From: Frateuria aurantia DSM 6220
GTDB taxonomy: Bacteria; Pseudomonadota; Gammaproteobacteria; Xanthomonadales; Rhodanobacteraceae
Direction: 5' to 3'
Length of the DNA stretch: 64,000 nt
Assembly (NCBI RefSeq): GCF_000242255.2
Contig: NC_017033.1
Location: 62,001 to 126,000 of the forward strand
In this document: piece by piece, positions 1 through 8,377 of the stretch
Layout of the letters: the number at the start of each line of letters is the position of its first letter
Position numbering within the stretch: the stretch's first letter is position 1
Made by a program: the position numbers and the translations under genes
The notes under the pieces: model-generated
The model's input: only the letters and a program-made list of their open reading frames with translations
Database searches by the model: none
Told to the model about the DNA's origin: nothing

Positions 1-699
1 CTGCCTCTGCTGACGACACTCAGGGTGCCCGAACCCGAGATGACGAGGGCATCGATGGAGAAGGCGGACGCTGGCATGCTGCGGGCCTTGAGCGAGTTCT
101 TCAAGCGGTATGGATGGCCGCTCGGTCTTGGGTTGCTGGCTTTCGTCGGTCTTTTCAAATTGCCCGACCAGATGCTTGGCGTGATTGCCGGTCCGTTCTA
201 TCTGGACTGCGGTTTCTCGCCGAAGGATATTGCCACCGTTTCCAAGGTCTACGGCGTCTGGATCAGCATTGCGGGAGCTTTTGTCGGCGGCGCCGCGATA
301 GCCGTGTGGCGGATGCGTCATGCCTTGGTGATTGCCGCTGTGGCGCTGGCACTGTCGAATTTGCTGTTTATCCTGATGTCGCTTTATCCGGGCCAGTTAT
401 GGACCTTCATGCTGACGATATCGGGCGACAATTTTTCCCAGGGCTTTTCGGGAACGGTACTGGTTGCCTTTATGTCCGGGCTGACGGACCGCCGGTACAC
501 GGCGACCCAGTACGCGCTGCTGAGCTCGCTGGCTTTTCTGCCCGGCAAGCTGGTGGGAGGTATTTCCGGCTATCTGGTCCAGACCTGGGGCTATACGCCG
601 TTCTTCATCCTCAGCACGGTATCGATTGCGCCGACCTTGTTCGTTCTGGCCTGGATGTGGCCTCGACTGTCTTCCCGGAGCGGGCTATCGAATGCTTGA
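1..699 (+). CDS. ampG: AmpG-type muropeptide permease, 3' part
   Basis: The frame is open to the first base of the window, so this is the C-terminal half of a longer major-facilitator protein; the first candidate start inside the window, a GTG at 25, is probably internal. The visible part has about six hydrophobic segments. Motifs such as TATQYALLSSLAFLPGK and GYTPFFILS match the last half of AmpG, the inner-membrane carrier that imports anhydro-muropeptides for cell-wall recycling and, in some bacteria, beta-lactamase induction. The family call rests on this half only. The gene ends inside a strong hairpin that separates it from the convergent lactonase gene. Confidence 0.75.
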   Translation: MPLLTTLRVPEPEMTRASMEKADAGMLRALSEFFKRYGWPLGLGLLAFVGLFKLPDQMLGVIAGPFYLDCGFSPKDIATVSKVYGVWISIAGAFVGGAAIAVWRMRHALVIAAVALALSNLLFILMSLYPGQLWTFMLTISGDNFSQGFSGTVLVAFMSGLTDRRYTATQYALLSSLAFLPGKLVGGISGYLVQTWGYTPFFILSTVSIAPTLFVLAWMWPRLSSRSGLSNA

Positions 700-729
700 G
701 GGGGCTGCATTTGCAGCCCCCTCAAGCAT
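692..729. terminator. Bidirectional hairpin terminator
   Basis: Two perfectly complementary 18-base arms (692-709 and 712-729) flank a 2-base centre. The structure overlaps the ampG stop codon and lies just before the stop of the convergent lactonase gene, so it can serve both strands. There is no long T run. Confidence 0.75.
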
Positions 730-744
730 CGCGGCACAATATGT

Positions 745-1938
745 TTATCGGCTCAGGAACTTCAGATCCGAGGGCTGGCTGAACGGCAGCGACTGGATCT
801 GCTTGCCGATGACTCCGGTCTTGAGATTGACCGCAAAGACGACAATCGCATTGCTTTTCTGGTTGGCGACCAGCAAGAAGTGTCCACTGGGATCGAAGGT
901 GAATTCGCGCGGCTCGACACCTTCGACCGAGCGACGGGATTTGAAGCTCAGCGCCCCCGAGTCAGGATCCACGGCATAGACGATGAATTCATTGTCGGTA
1001 CCGCGATTGGTCACGATGAGAAAACGGTCATCCGGGCTCAGGTGCAGCGCTCCGCCGCCATTCTTGCCTTTGAAGTCCTCGTCAGCCAGCGGGATTTCCT
1101 GCTTGCGGGTCAACATACCGTTGGCATAGTCGAAGCTCATCACCTTGCCCACCATCTCCAGGGTCAGGTAGGCATGCTTGCCATCAGCAGAGAAGACCAG
1201 GTGGCGCGGACCGGAACCGGGTGGCAGACGCACTTCCGGCTGGGCGGCGTAGGCACGCAGCGGTGCGTCCGGATGCGCTTGCGGGTCGTACTGGTAGACA
1301 TAGATGCGATCGGCGCCCAGGTCCTGCGCAAAGACGAACTGCCCATCTGGCGACATGATCGCGGAATGGACATGGGGCGACAGCTGACGATCCATGTTGA
1401 CATGGCTGGCCCGGTGGGTCTTCATTTGCACCACCGGCTCCAGCTGCCCATCGGCCTTGACCGGAATAACGGCGAGGGTGCCGCCAGGGTCGGAAGATAC
1501 CGAATAATTGGCGACAAAAAGATAGCGCCCGTCGATGCTGAGTGACGAATAGGTCGGTTCGGAGCCCAGCGATTGGACCTGGTTGAGCTGGGTCAGGTGG
1601 CCATTCTGCGGATCGACCGAGAACGAGGTGACCCGGCCCGAGATCTCGATCTGGCCCGGGCCGTCGCCATTTTCATTCACGGCATACAGGTAATGACGAT
1701 TGCTGGAGAAGGTCAGCCATGACGGATTGCTGGCCGGCACGATCTGGCTCGGCACCGGGCTGATCTTGCCGCTGCGGGTATCAAAGTCGTAGACATAGAT
1801 ACCCTTGCTGCTGGCGCCGGTATAGCTGCCTACCAGCAGTGGCGTGGTCGTGTCGTTGGCCATGGATATTCCGGGCAGAGCGGAGAGGGTGCCGGCCATG
1901 GCCAGCCCGATAAGCAGATTCAGTCGCATAAGTTCCAT
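745..1938 (-). CDS. Secreted lactonase, seven-bladed beta-propeller (YbhE/Pgl family)
   Basis: A 397-residue protein of the lactonase propeller family (PF10282 type), whose cytoplasmic members hydrolyse 6-phosphogluconolactone. Blade motifs are visible: VGSYTGA near the N-terminus, NPSWLTFS, GPRHLVFS and EPREFTFDPSG. Unlike E. coli YbhE it begins with a signal peptide (hydrophobic LNLLIGLAMAGTLSALPG, likely cut after SMA), so it should act in the periplasm, more plausibly on gluconolactone or a similar lactone than on a phosphorylated substrate. That substrate is inference. The frame stays open up to 2406, but the upstream part is promoter DNA; ATG 1938 (or 1929) gives the signal peptide directly. 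It is divergent from a gluconate dehydrogenase operon. Confidence 0.8.
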   Translation of the reverse strand: MELMRLNLLIGLAMAGTLSALPGISMANDTTTPLLVGSYTGASSKGIYVYDFDTRSGKISPVPSQIVPASNPSWLTFSSNRHYLYAVNENGDGPGQIEISGRVTSFSVDPQNGHLTQLNQVQSLGSEPTYSSLSIDGRYLFVANYSVSSDPGGTLAVIPVKADGQLEPVVQMKTHRASHVNMDRQLSPHVHSAIMSPDGQFVFAQDLGADRIYVYQYDPQAHPDAPLRAYAAQPEVRLPPGSGPRHLVFSADGKHAYLTLEMVGKVMSFDYANGMLTRKQEIPLADEDFKGKNGGGALHLSPDDRFLIVTNRGTDNEFIVYAVDPDSGALSFKSRRSVEGVEPREFTFDPSGHFLLVANQKSNAIVVFAVNLKTGVIGKQIQSLPFSQPSDLKFLSR

Positions 1939-2043
1939 GTCTCTACAAGCAGAGGGCCCGGCCCGGCGTAGCCAGCGGTGGGCGTGAGCTGCAGTGAAAA
2001 CGATAATGCCCTGCAAGGCAAACGCCGATCCGGGCTGGGGACG

Positions 2044-2057
2044 TTGGATCGATATAA
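2044..2057. promoter_or_regulatory. Candidate LacI-family operator, site 1
   Basis: TTGGATCGATATAA. It matches 11 of 14 bases of the perfect palindrome TTGGATCGATCCAA found at 17584. It lies 106 bases upstream of the secreted lactonase start. Confidence 0.4.
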
Positions 2058-2209
2058 GTGATCGGCGCATAGTGTCATGATGTCGCTGATCAGCCAAGTG
2101 GTTCAACGCCGAAAGGTTTGAAAACTGGGCAATCCCAGTCGCAACAAGCGCTTGCCGGCGAGCATGAAAGGTGGGTGTGCAAGAGCCTGTGTTACTATGT
2201 CGCTGCACT

Positions 2210-2223
2210 TTGAATCGATCCAA
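2210..2223. promoter_or_regulatory. Candidate LacI-family operator, site 2
   Basis: TTGAATCGATCCAA, one base away from the perfect palindrome at 17584. It ends 17 bases before the start of the gluconate dehydrogenase gamma-subunit gene, a position where a bound repressor would block initiation. Confidence 0.5.
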
Positions 2224-2240
2224 TTTCCCTTGGGGGCCAT

Positions 2241-2969
2241 ATGTCACTCGTCGATCCGCCGGGCAGCCGGCGTCACTTCCTGCGCAGTTCCTTGAGCCTG
2301 CTGCCTGTCGTGACGCTGGGTGGCTGCTCCGTCGCTGCATCGCCCTCCGGCATTGAGCCCGGCGCGGGCAAGGCCTCGGCCGGCCATGATCAGAAGTATC
2401 ACCCACGTTTCTTCAGCGATGCCGAGTGGGCGTTCATTCATGCGGCCACCAGCCGGCTGATTCCTGCCGACCAGCTGGGAGCCGGGGCGCTGGAGGCCGG
2501 TGTCCCGGAATTCATCGATCGGCAGATGCTGACGCCTTATGCCTCCGGCGCTTTGTGGTACATGCACGGTCCCTTTCATGCCGATGCCCCGGCGACGATG
2601 GGCTACCAGCTGAAACTGGTGCCCCAGCAGGTCTACCGTCTGGGAATCTCGGCGGCAGAGACGGCCATCAAGCAGACGACCGGCAAAACATTCGCTGAAC
2701 TGGACGAGTCCGACCAGATTGCCTGGCTGAAGAAGCTGGAAGCCGGCGAGGTGGTTTTCGAGCAGGTACCGGCCAAGACGTTTTTTGCGCTGCTGCTGCA
2801 GAACACTCGCGAGGGGTTTTTCTGCGACCCTATCCATGGAGGCAACAAGGACATGGTGGGCTGGACACTGGTGGGGTTTCCTGGCGCACGAGCGGATTTC
2901 ATGGACTGGGTCGAGCGCAACGAGGCTTACCCGTTTCCGCCGGTGTCAATTGATGGTGCAAGGGGCTGA
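2241..2969 (+). CDS. Gluconate 2-dehydrogenase-type gamma subunit, Tat-exported
   Basis: A 242-residue protein of the gluconate 2-dehydrogenase subunit 3 family. The N-terminus has a twin-arginine signal (SRRHFLRSS followed by a hydrophobic stretch and a Cys), so it is exported folded. In this family the small subunit carries the Tat signal for the co-factored large subunit, which has none here, and stabilises it at the outer face of the inner membrane. It is the first gene of a tight three-gene operon, with 5 bases before the flavoprotein gene. The start is set by the Tat signal; the ribosome site is a weak G-rich stretch (TTGGGGG). Confidence 0.88.
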   Translation: MSLVDPPGSRRHFLRSSLSLLPVVTLGGCSVAASPSGIEPGAGKASAGHDQKYHPRFFSDAEWAFIHAATSRLIPADQLGAGALEAGVPEFIDRQMLTPYASGALWYMHGPFHADAPATMGYQLKLVPQQVYRLGISAAETAIKQTTGKTFAELDESDQIAWLKKLEAGEVVFEQVPAKTFFALLLQNTREGFFCDPIHGGNKDMVGWTLVGFPGARADFMDWVERNEAYPFPPVSIDGARG

Positions 2970-2974
2970 ACACG

Positions 2975-4759
2975 ATGGCAACCGTATTGAAGAAAGTGGA
3001 CGCCGTGATTGTCGGTTTTGGCTGGACCGGCGCCATCATGGCCAAGGAACTGACCGAGGCCGGTCTGAACGTGGTAGCGCTGGAACGCGGCGCGATGCGC
3101 GATACCAGCCCGGATGGCGCTTATCCCCAGGTGGTGGATGAGCTGACTTACAGCATCCGCAAAAAGCTGTATCAGGATCTGTCTCGCAGCACGGTCACAA
3201 TCCGGCACACGTCGGCCGATACAGCCATGCCGTACCGGCAGCTGGGGGCCTTTCTGCCGGGTGACGGTGTCGGAGGCGCCGGCCTGCACTGGTCCGGGGT
3301 ACATTTTCGGGTCGATCCGGTCGAGCTGCGTCTGCGCAGCCATTATGAGGAGCGCTACGGCAGGAAATTCATCCCCGCCGATATGACGATCCAGGATTTC
3401 GGTGTCAGCTATGAAGAGCTGGAGCCGTATTACGACTTTGCCGAAAAGGTATTCGGCACCTCGGGCCAGGCCTGGACGGTGAACGGCAAGATCGTCGGTG
3501 CCGGCAAGGGCGGCAATCCGCTGGCGCCCGACCGTTCCAGTCCCTTTCCTCTGGAATCGCAGAAGAACACCTGGTCGGCGCAGCTGTTCGGCAAGGCCGC
3601 CAGCGAGCTGGGCTATCATCCCTACAACATGCCTTCGGCCAATACGTCCGGGCCATATACCAATCCCTATGGCGCGCAGATGGGGCCCTGCAATTTCTGT
3701 GGTTACTGCAGCGGCTACGTCTGCTACATGTACTCCAAGGCCTCGCCGAACGTGAACATCCTGCCGGCGCTGCGGCAGCAGCCGAACTTCGAGCTCAGGA
3801 CGCATGCGCACGTGCTGAAGGTCAATCTGGCGGCCGACAAGAAAATGGCCACCGGCGTGACCTATGTCGATGCGCAAGGGCGGGAGATGATCCAGCCGGC
3901 CGATATCGTGGTGGTCAGTGCCTTCCAGTTCCACAACGTACATCTGATGCTGCTGTCGGGCATCGGCCGGCCTTATGATCCGAAAACCGGCGAGGGCGTC
4001 ATCGGCAAGAACTTCGCCTACCAGAACATGGCCACGGTGAAGGCCTTCTTCGACAAGGATCAGCATACCAATCCGTTTATCGGTGCCGGCGGCAACGGTA
4101 TTGCGATTGATGATTTCAACGCCGATCAGTTCGATCATGGTCCGCTGGGTTTTGTCGGCGGTTCGCCGATGTGGGTGAATCAGGCCGGCAACCGTCCGAT
4201 CGGCGCGATGTCGGTGCCGCCAGGCACTCCGGCCTGGGGCAGTGCCTGGAAGCAGGCTGCTGCCGATTACTTCACTCACCAGGTATCGATGGATGCCCAT
4301 GGCGCGCACCAGTCCTACCGCCAGAATTATCTGGATCTGGATCCCACTTACCGGGATGCCTTCGGTCAGCCTCTGTTGCGGATGACCTTCGACTGGCAGG
4401 AAAACGATATCAAGATGACTCGCTTCATGGCGGCCAAACTCGAGGAAATCGCCAGGCGGATGGGCCCCAAGGCGGTATCGGTGGCGGTCAAGAATTTCGG
4501 CGATCATTTCGATGCTGCCAGTTACCAGACCACCCATCTCAATGGTGGCGTGATCATGGGATCCGACCCGAAATCCAGTGCACTCAACCGTTATCTGCAG
4601 AGCTGGGATGTGCCGAATGTGTTTGTCCCGGGCGCATCGGCCTTTCCGCAGGGCCTGGGCTACAACCCGACCGGCACGGTGGCGGCGCTTGCCTATTGGG
4701 CGGCACGGGCCATTCGCGAGAAGTATCTGAAGAACCCCGGGGCCATGGTGCAGGCATGA
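2975..4759 (+). CDS. FAD-dependent GMC sugar(-acid) dehydrogenase, catalytic subunit
   Basis: A 594-residue glucose-methanol-choline oxidoreductase, the large subunit of a membrane-bound dehydrogenase. The FAD-binding GFGWTG motif is at residues 15-20. The C-terminal GMC domain has a catalytic-type His at 521 (THLNGG) and Asn 564 (GYNPTGT). A cysteine cluster (C239, C242, C245, C250) lies in the region where related FAD-GDH/FDH enzymes hold an iron-sulfur cluster that passes electrons on to the cytochrome. Gene order gamma-alpha-cytochrome fits gluconate 2-dehydrogenase; 2-ketogluconate or sorbitol dehydrogenases of the same family cannot be excluded. It has no signal of its own and should be co-exported with the Tat-bearing gamma subunit. 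Its stop overlaps the cytochrome start (ATGA). Confidence 0.85.
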   Translation: MATVLKKVDAVIVGFGWTGAIMAKELTEAGLNVVALERGAMRDTSPDGAYPQVVDELTYSIRKKLYQDLSRSTVTIRHTSADTAMPYRQLGAFLPGDGVGGAGLHWSGVHFRVDPVELRLRSHYEERYGRKFIPADMTIQDFGVSYEELEPYYDFAEKVFGTSGQAWTVNGKIVGAGKGGNPLAPDRSSPFPLESQKNTWSAQLFGKAASELGYHPYNMPSANTSGPYTNPYGAQMGPCNFCGYCSGYVCYMYSKASPNVNILPALRQQPNFELRTHAHVLKVNLAADKKMATGVTYVDAQGREMIQPADIVVVSAFQFHNVHLMLLSGIGRPYDPKTGEGVIGKNFAYQNMATVKAFFDKDQHTNPFIGAGGNGIAIDDFNADQFDHGPLGFVGGSPMWVNQAGNRPIGAMSVPPGTPAWGSAWKQAAADYFTHQVSMDAHGAHQSYRQNYLDLDPTYRDAFGQPLLRMTFDWQENDIKMTRFMAAKLEEIARRMGPKAVSVAVKNFGDHFDAASYQTTHLNGGVIMGSDPKSSALNRYLQSWDVPNVFVPGASAFPQGLGYNPTGTVAALAYWAARAIREKYLKNPGAMVQA

Positions 4760-6087
4760 AGCATATGTCGTCGTTGATCAAACCCCTGTTCGCGGCCATC
4801 TTGCTGGCCGGCATGACCCTGACCGCAGCGGCCCAGGCCGAAGACTCGGCCGATGCCGTGGCTCGGGGATCGTACCTGGCCAAGGTCGGTGACTGTGTAG
4901 CCTGTCACACGTCCAGAGACGGGAAGGAATTTGCCGGCGGACTTGCCATGGCGACCCCGATCGGCACCATCTACAGTACCAATATCACTCCGGATACCGA
5001 GCATGGCATCGGTCGTTTCAGTTACGAGGATTTCGAGCGCGCCGTGCGACAGGGCATCCGCAAGGATGGCTCCAGTCTGTATCCGGCGATGCCCTATCCC
5101 TCGTATGCGGCCGTCAGCGATCAGGACATGCGTGACTTGTATGCCTACTTCATGCATGGGGTGAAGCCGGTAGCCCAGGCCAACCGCGACAGCGCCATTC
5201 CCTGGCCATTGTCGATGCGTTGGCCCTTGGCCCTGTGGCGCAAGCTGTTTGCACCGAGCGTGGGCGTGCCGGCTGCACCGGCGTCGGCTTCGCCCCAGAT
5301 CGCACGTGGCGCCTATCTCGTCGAGGGTCTGGGCCACTGCGGTGCCTGCCATACGCCGCGTGCCATCACCATGCAGGAGCAGGCCATGACGGCGGCGGAC
5401 GGCAGCCGTTTCCTGGCCGGCAGCAGCCAGCCTATCGATGGCTGGATCGCAAGCAGTCTTCGCGGTGAGCAGCGTACCGGTCTGGGCCGCTGGAGTCAGG
5501 AGCAGCTCAAGGCGTTTCTGCAGAGCGGACGCAATGACCACAGCGCCGCTTTTGGCGGCATGAGCGATGTGGTCGGGCACAGCAGCCAGTACATGAATGA
5601 GGCGGATCTGGACGCGATTGCTGCCTATCTGAAGTCGCTCCCCCCTGCAACGGCAGGAGATCAGGCCTTCGTGGCTGACGACGCGGCAGGCAAGGCCTTG
5701 TGGCATGGCGATGACAAGGCGGTCGGCGCAGCGACCTATATTGACAGCTGTGCCGCCTGTCATCGCACCGATGGTACGGGTTACCAGCGTGTGTTTCCGG
5801 CGCTGGGCGGCAATCCGGTGGTGATGGGAGAGGATCCCGCATCCCTGATTCATATCGTGCTGGCGGGCGGCACCTTGGGTGCGACCGGCAAGGCGCCCTC
5901 GACGTTCACCATGCCTGCCTTCGGCTGGCGGCTCAGCGATGCGGAGGTGGCCGGCGTGGTCAGCTTCATCCGCGCCAGCTGGGGCAATCGTGCTTCGGCA
6001 GTCGATGCTTCCCAGGTGGCAAGGATCCGCAAGACCCTGACGCCCGCCGAGATGAAGATTTCGCCGCCGGCAGGCAAGGCAGGCTGA
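4756..6087 (+). CDS. Triheme cytochrome c subunit of the GMC dehydrogenase
   Basis: A 443-residue secreted protein with a cleavable-type signal peptide (LFAAILLAGMTLTAAAQA) and three heme c sites: CVACH at 47-51, CGACH at 195-199 and CAACH at 332-336. The three-domain layout is that of the cytochrome subunit of gluconate, alcohol and sorbitol dehydrogenases, which takes electrons from the flavoprotein and reduces ubiquinone. The frame is open well upstream inside the GMC gene, but ATG 4756 overlaps the previous stop by 4 bases and directly precedes the signal peptide. It is the last gene of the operon. Confidence 0.9.
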   Translation: MKHMSSLIKPLFAAILLAGMTLTAAAQAEDSADAVARGSYLAKVGDCVACHTSRDGKEFAGGLAMATPIGTIYSTNITPDTEHGIGRFSYEDFERAVRQGIRKDGSSLYPAMPYPSYAAVSDQDMRDLYAYFMHGVKPVAQANRDSAIPWPLSMRWPLALWRKLFAPSVGVPAAPASASPQIARGAYLVEGLGHCGACHTPRAITMQEQAMTAADGSRFLAGSSQPIDGWIASSLRGEQRTGLGRWSQEQLKAFLQSGRNDHSAAFGGMSDVVGHSSQYMNEADLDAIAAYLKSLPPATAGDQAFVADDAAGKALWHGDDKAVGAATYIDSCAACHRTDGTGYQRVFPALGGNPVVMGEDPASLIHIVLAGGTLGATGKAPSTFTMPAFGWRLSDAEVAGVVSFIRASWGNRASAVDASQVARIRKTLTPAEMKISPPAGKAG

Positions 6088-6125
6088 AGTCGGAGTCGGT
6101 TCAGCCCATGCAAGCTTGACGGCGG

Positions 6126-6150
6126 GCCTGAACGGGCCTGCCGTTCAGGC
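6126..6150. terminator. Hairpin between convergent genes
   Basis: Perfect 10-base arms GCCTGAACGG / CCGTTCAGGC around a 5-base loop. It overlaps the stop of the downstream minus-strand gene and has no T run. Confidence 0.5.
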
Positions 6151-6999
6151 GAGGCAGCCGATGGCGATGGCGGCCAGTCCCAGACCGGCCAGATGGCGCA
6201 AACTCAGGCGTTCGCCCAGCATGCCGGCTGCGACCAGGCTGCCCAGCATGATCACGCCCAGATTCATGCCGGCAAAGACCAGTGCCGGATTGTGTGGCAG
6301 CGCGATATGGGCACGGACATAGAAATAGATATTGGCATAATTGCAAAGGCCCAGCAGCAGGCCTGCACCGGCATGGCGCCATCCGAATTGCAGGCGGCCG
6401 CGCCACGCCAGCAAGGGAAGCACGATGGCCGCCAGTAAGGCGGCCAGCAAAAAGCTGACAAGCAGACTGGATGTGAAGGGAGCGCCGGCCGCGGCCACCT
6501 GTTTGAACAACAGGTCGATCAGGCCGAAGCCGAGCCATGTTCCCAGCAATGCCAGCCAGGCTGATCCGGAGTGCGGCGTACGCTCAGCCCTCCGGCCTTG
6601 GCCCAGCATGCAGCCGACGGCGGACAGACCGAGGACGACGCCGATGGTCGCCTTGGTCGTCATGGGCTGATGCAGCCAGGCGAATGCCGCCAGCAGGCTC
6701 AGCAGCAATGAGAAACGTTGCGCGACTTCCACCCGGATCATGCCGGCCCGTTGTACCGCCAAGCCTTCAATCCAGAACACGGCGGGCAGCAGCACGCCCA
6801 GCGCAGCCAGAGCCAGCCAGGGCGTGCCGGATTGATGCAGCAAGTCAAGCGATGGATGCAGCAGCCAGGCAGACAGTCCGGCTGCCGCCAGGTAATTCCA
6901 GCCGATCGCTTGACGCAAATCGATATGGCGGGCTGGGGCAAGCTTGAGCAGTGCAGAGACGGCGACGCTGAACAGCACGCTCAACAGCAAGGGAATCAT
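6145..6999 (-). CDS. EamA/DMT-superfamily transporter
   Basis: A 284-residue, very hydrophobic protein with about ten predicted transmembrane helices in two repeats, the drug/metabolite transporter architecture. Substrate unknown. The frame can begin at TTG 7005, but ATG 6999 (MIPLLLS) is the more normal start; both give the same first helix. It stands alone, convergent with the dehydrogenase operon. Confidence 0.75.
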   Translation of the reverse strand: MIPLLLSVLFSVAVSALLKLAPARHIDLRQAIGWNYLAAAGLSAWLLHPSLDLLHQSGTPWLALAALGVLLPAVFWIEGLAVQRAGMIRVEVAQRFSLLLSLLAAFAWLHQPMTTKATIGVVLGLSAVGCMLGQGRRAERTPHSGSAWLALLGTWLGFGLIDLLFKQVAAAGAPFTSSLLVSFLLAALLAAIVLPLLAWRGRLQFGWRHAGAGLLLGLCNYANIYFYVRAHIALPHNPALVFAGMNLGVIMLGSLVAAGMLGERLSLRHLAGLGLAAIAIGCLA

Positions 7000-7327
7000 A
7001 GGCAAAGTCTTTCATTGAAACGGATCGATACGGAGGCCGAGGCCCGGCTCCGGGAGACGGTTCATGATAGCGATCGACAGCGTGTTTCACAGGGAAATTC
7101 ACGTTGGGCACTGCGACCTGATGCCGCCTTGATCGCTGCATGGCGCATGTCGAGTCGCCGTGCGGAGATGCCAGCAAGAGCATGGCTTGACGTGTATTTT
7201 CATTTTTATCGAAATAAAAATTTGTAGATGTCCAGACATCTTTGCTCTTTGATGTTGTTGCAGTGCAGCTGGGGTCTATTCATAAGTTGTTGTATTATGT
7301 CTGATTGTTTTTGGATGGAGCGAGTTA
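7000..7327. other. Divergent intergenic region, AT-rich
   Basis: This 328-base gap between the DMT transporter and the TorF-like gene has no convincing gene. Base composition drops sharply to AT-rich from about 7190, as expected for a promoter. It holds the dyad at 7226-7241 and, near the DMT gene, a GGATCGAT core at 7022-7029. Confidence 0.55.
7226..7241. promoter_or_regulatory. Palindrome, possible operator of the TorF-like gene
   Basis: AGATGTC-CA-GACATCT, with 7-base perfect arms, about 87 bases upstream of the TTG start. A related dyad occurs at 8166-8181. Confidence 0.35.
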
Positions 7328-8131
7328 TTGAGTCTCAGAATCAAGCGGGCATTGTTCATGTATGGAAGTCTGTTCGGTGTGGCTTCGATGGCACCCACGG
7401 TCGAGACACAGGCCGGCGAATGGGATGGCACCGTAGGCGTCGCCTCCCAGTATCTGTCGCGTCGCGGATTTCAGCAGACCTGGGGACGGCCGGCTCTGCA
7501 GGGTGGCGTCAGCTATCAGTGGAATAACGGCTTTTATGCCGGAACATGGTTGTCCAACGTCAATCGCAAGTACCTCGAAGGCGCGACGGTGGAATGGGAC
7601 CAGTATTTCGGCTATGCCGGCAAGGTCGGCCCGGTCAGTTACAGCAGCACCTTCTGGTACTACTATTATCCAGGTGCGCAGATGTCTGGACCGCGAGTGA
7701 ATTACAGCTACGGCGAATGGGTCAGCAATGCGACATGGAAGTTCGTGACCGTGGCCTATTGGGGCACCTGGACCCGTGATTATTTCGGTGACAACAATCG
7801 CACCATGGGAACCGACGGTAGTCGACATTCGCGAGGATCGAGCTATTACGAGATCGACCTTCACCATGACCTGTTTCCCGGCCTGCGCTTCGATCTGCAG
7901 ATGGGACGCCAGCAGGTCCGTCATTTCAAGGATTACAGCTTCGATACGGTAGGGGCCAGTCTCACCTATTCGGTCACGCCGCGCTGGACTCTCGGCATGC
8001 GCTATGTGCGGATCTACTCTCGCCACAGGGCGTATCGCCACTACGGTATCGGTGTTCCGGTCAATGGCAGTCTGCACTATTCCGATCCGGGAGGCGGACA
8101 TGTCGCACTCACCAGCACCTGGAGCTTCTGA
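7328..8131 (+). CDS. TorF-like putative outer-membrane protein (Gcw_chp family)
   Basis: A 267-residue exported protein, rich in aromatic residues and alternating beta patterns, ending in Phe (TSTWSF) as outer-membrane barrels do. GVASQYLSRRGFQQT and GYAGKVGPVSYSSTFWYYYYPG resemble the TIGR02001/TorF family of putative porins. TTG 7328 is preferred because GGAG lies 7 bases upstream; ATG 7358 is an alternative but has no clear ribosome site. The signal peptide probably ends at TQA. Cargo is unknown. It is followed by the ProP-like gene after a 246-base structured leader. Confidence 0.65.
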   Translation: MSLRIKRALFMYGSLFGVASMAPTVETQAGEWDGTVGVASQYLSRRGFQQTWGRPALQGGVSYQWNNGFYAGTWLSNVNRKYLEGATVEWDQYFGYAGKVGPVSYSSTFWYYYYPGAQMSGPRVNYSYGEWVSNATWKFVTVAYWGTWTRDYFGDNNRTMGTDGSRHSRGSSYYEIDLHHDLFPGLRFDLQMGRQQVRHFKDYSFDTVGASLTYSVTPRWTLGMRYVRIYSRHRAYRHYGIGVPVNGSLHYSDPGGGHVALTSTWSF

Positions 8132-8165
8132 GTATTCATGGCATGCATGAAAGGATTATGTTAAT

Positions 8166-8181
8166 AGACGTCTGGATGTCC
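8166..8181. promoter_or_regulatory. Dyad upstream of the ProP-like gene
   Basis: AGACGTCTGGATGTCC, flanked by an outer TTAAT...ATTAA repeat (8161-8165 and 8182-8186). It matches the reverse complement of the palindrome at 7226 at 12 of 16 positions. The surrounding DNA is AT-rich. Confidence 0.3.
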
Positions 8182-8234
8182 ATTAATATGTTCAGGGGCA
8201 TGATTTTGCGGTTTGTGTTACCATGGCGGAAGTT

Positions 8235-8350
8235 GAACGGGCTGCACGCCCTGTTCCTGTTCCATTCTATGGATGGCCCGTGGGTATTGCCGGGCGGTCA
8301 TTTTACGCATCCTTCAGATGGCCAGGTCAGCGATTCCTGGCCATCTGAAG
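8235..8350 (+). promoter_or_regulatory. Structured leader of the ProP-like gene
   Basis: Three consecutive stem-loops can form: 8235-8256 (GAACGGGC / GCCCTGTTC, one bulge), 8276-8295 (GCCCG / CGGGC) and a perfect 15-base-pair hairpin with arms 8312-8326 and 8336-8350. The last ends 15 bases before the GAAGGAGG ribosome site. No T run follows it, so translation control or mRNA stability is as likely as attenuation. Confidence 0.5.
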
Positions 8351-8377
8351 CATGCGCGTGCCTTTGAAGGAGGATCC

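Larger units (their letters stand above)
1939..2240. other. Divergent promoter region, lactonase / gluconate dehydrogenase
   Basis: This 302-base gap has no convincing gene. It separates two divergent units and carries two ATCGAT-centred palindromes (2044-2057 and 2210-2223) that look like LacI-family operators. An open frame runs through it on the minus strand, but no protein similarity is recognisable in it. Confidence 0.6.

Noticed and set aside
1939-2406. N-terminal extension of the lactonase frame
   Set aside because: The extra 156 codons overlap the divergent dehydrogenase gene, show no similarity and would bury the signal peptide.
2927-4537. 536-codon minus-strand frame opposite the GMC gene
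   Set aside because: Antisense shadow of a strongly conserved GC-rich gene; its translation is Arg/His-rich without a recognisable fold.
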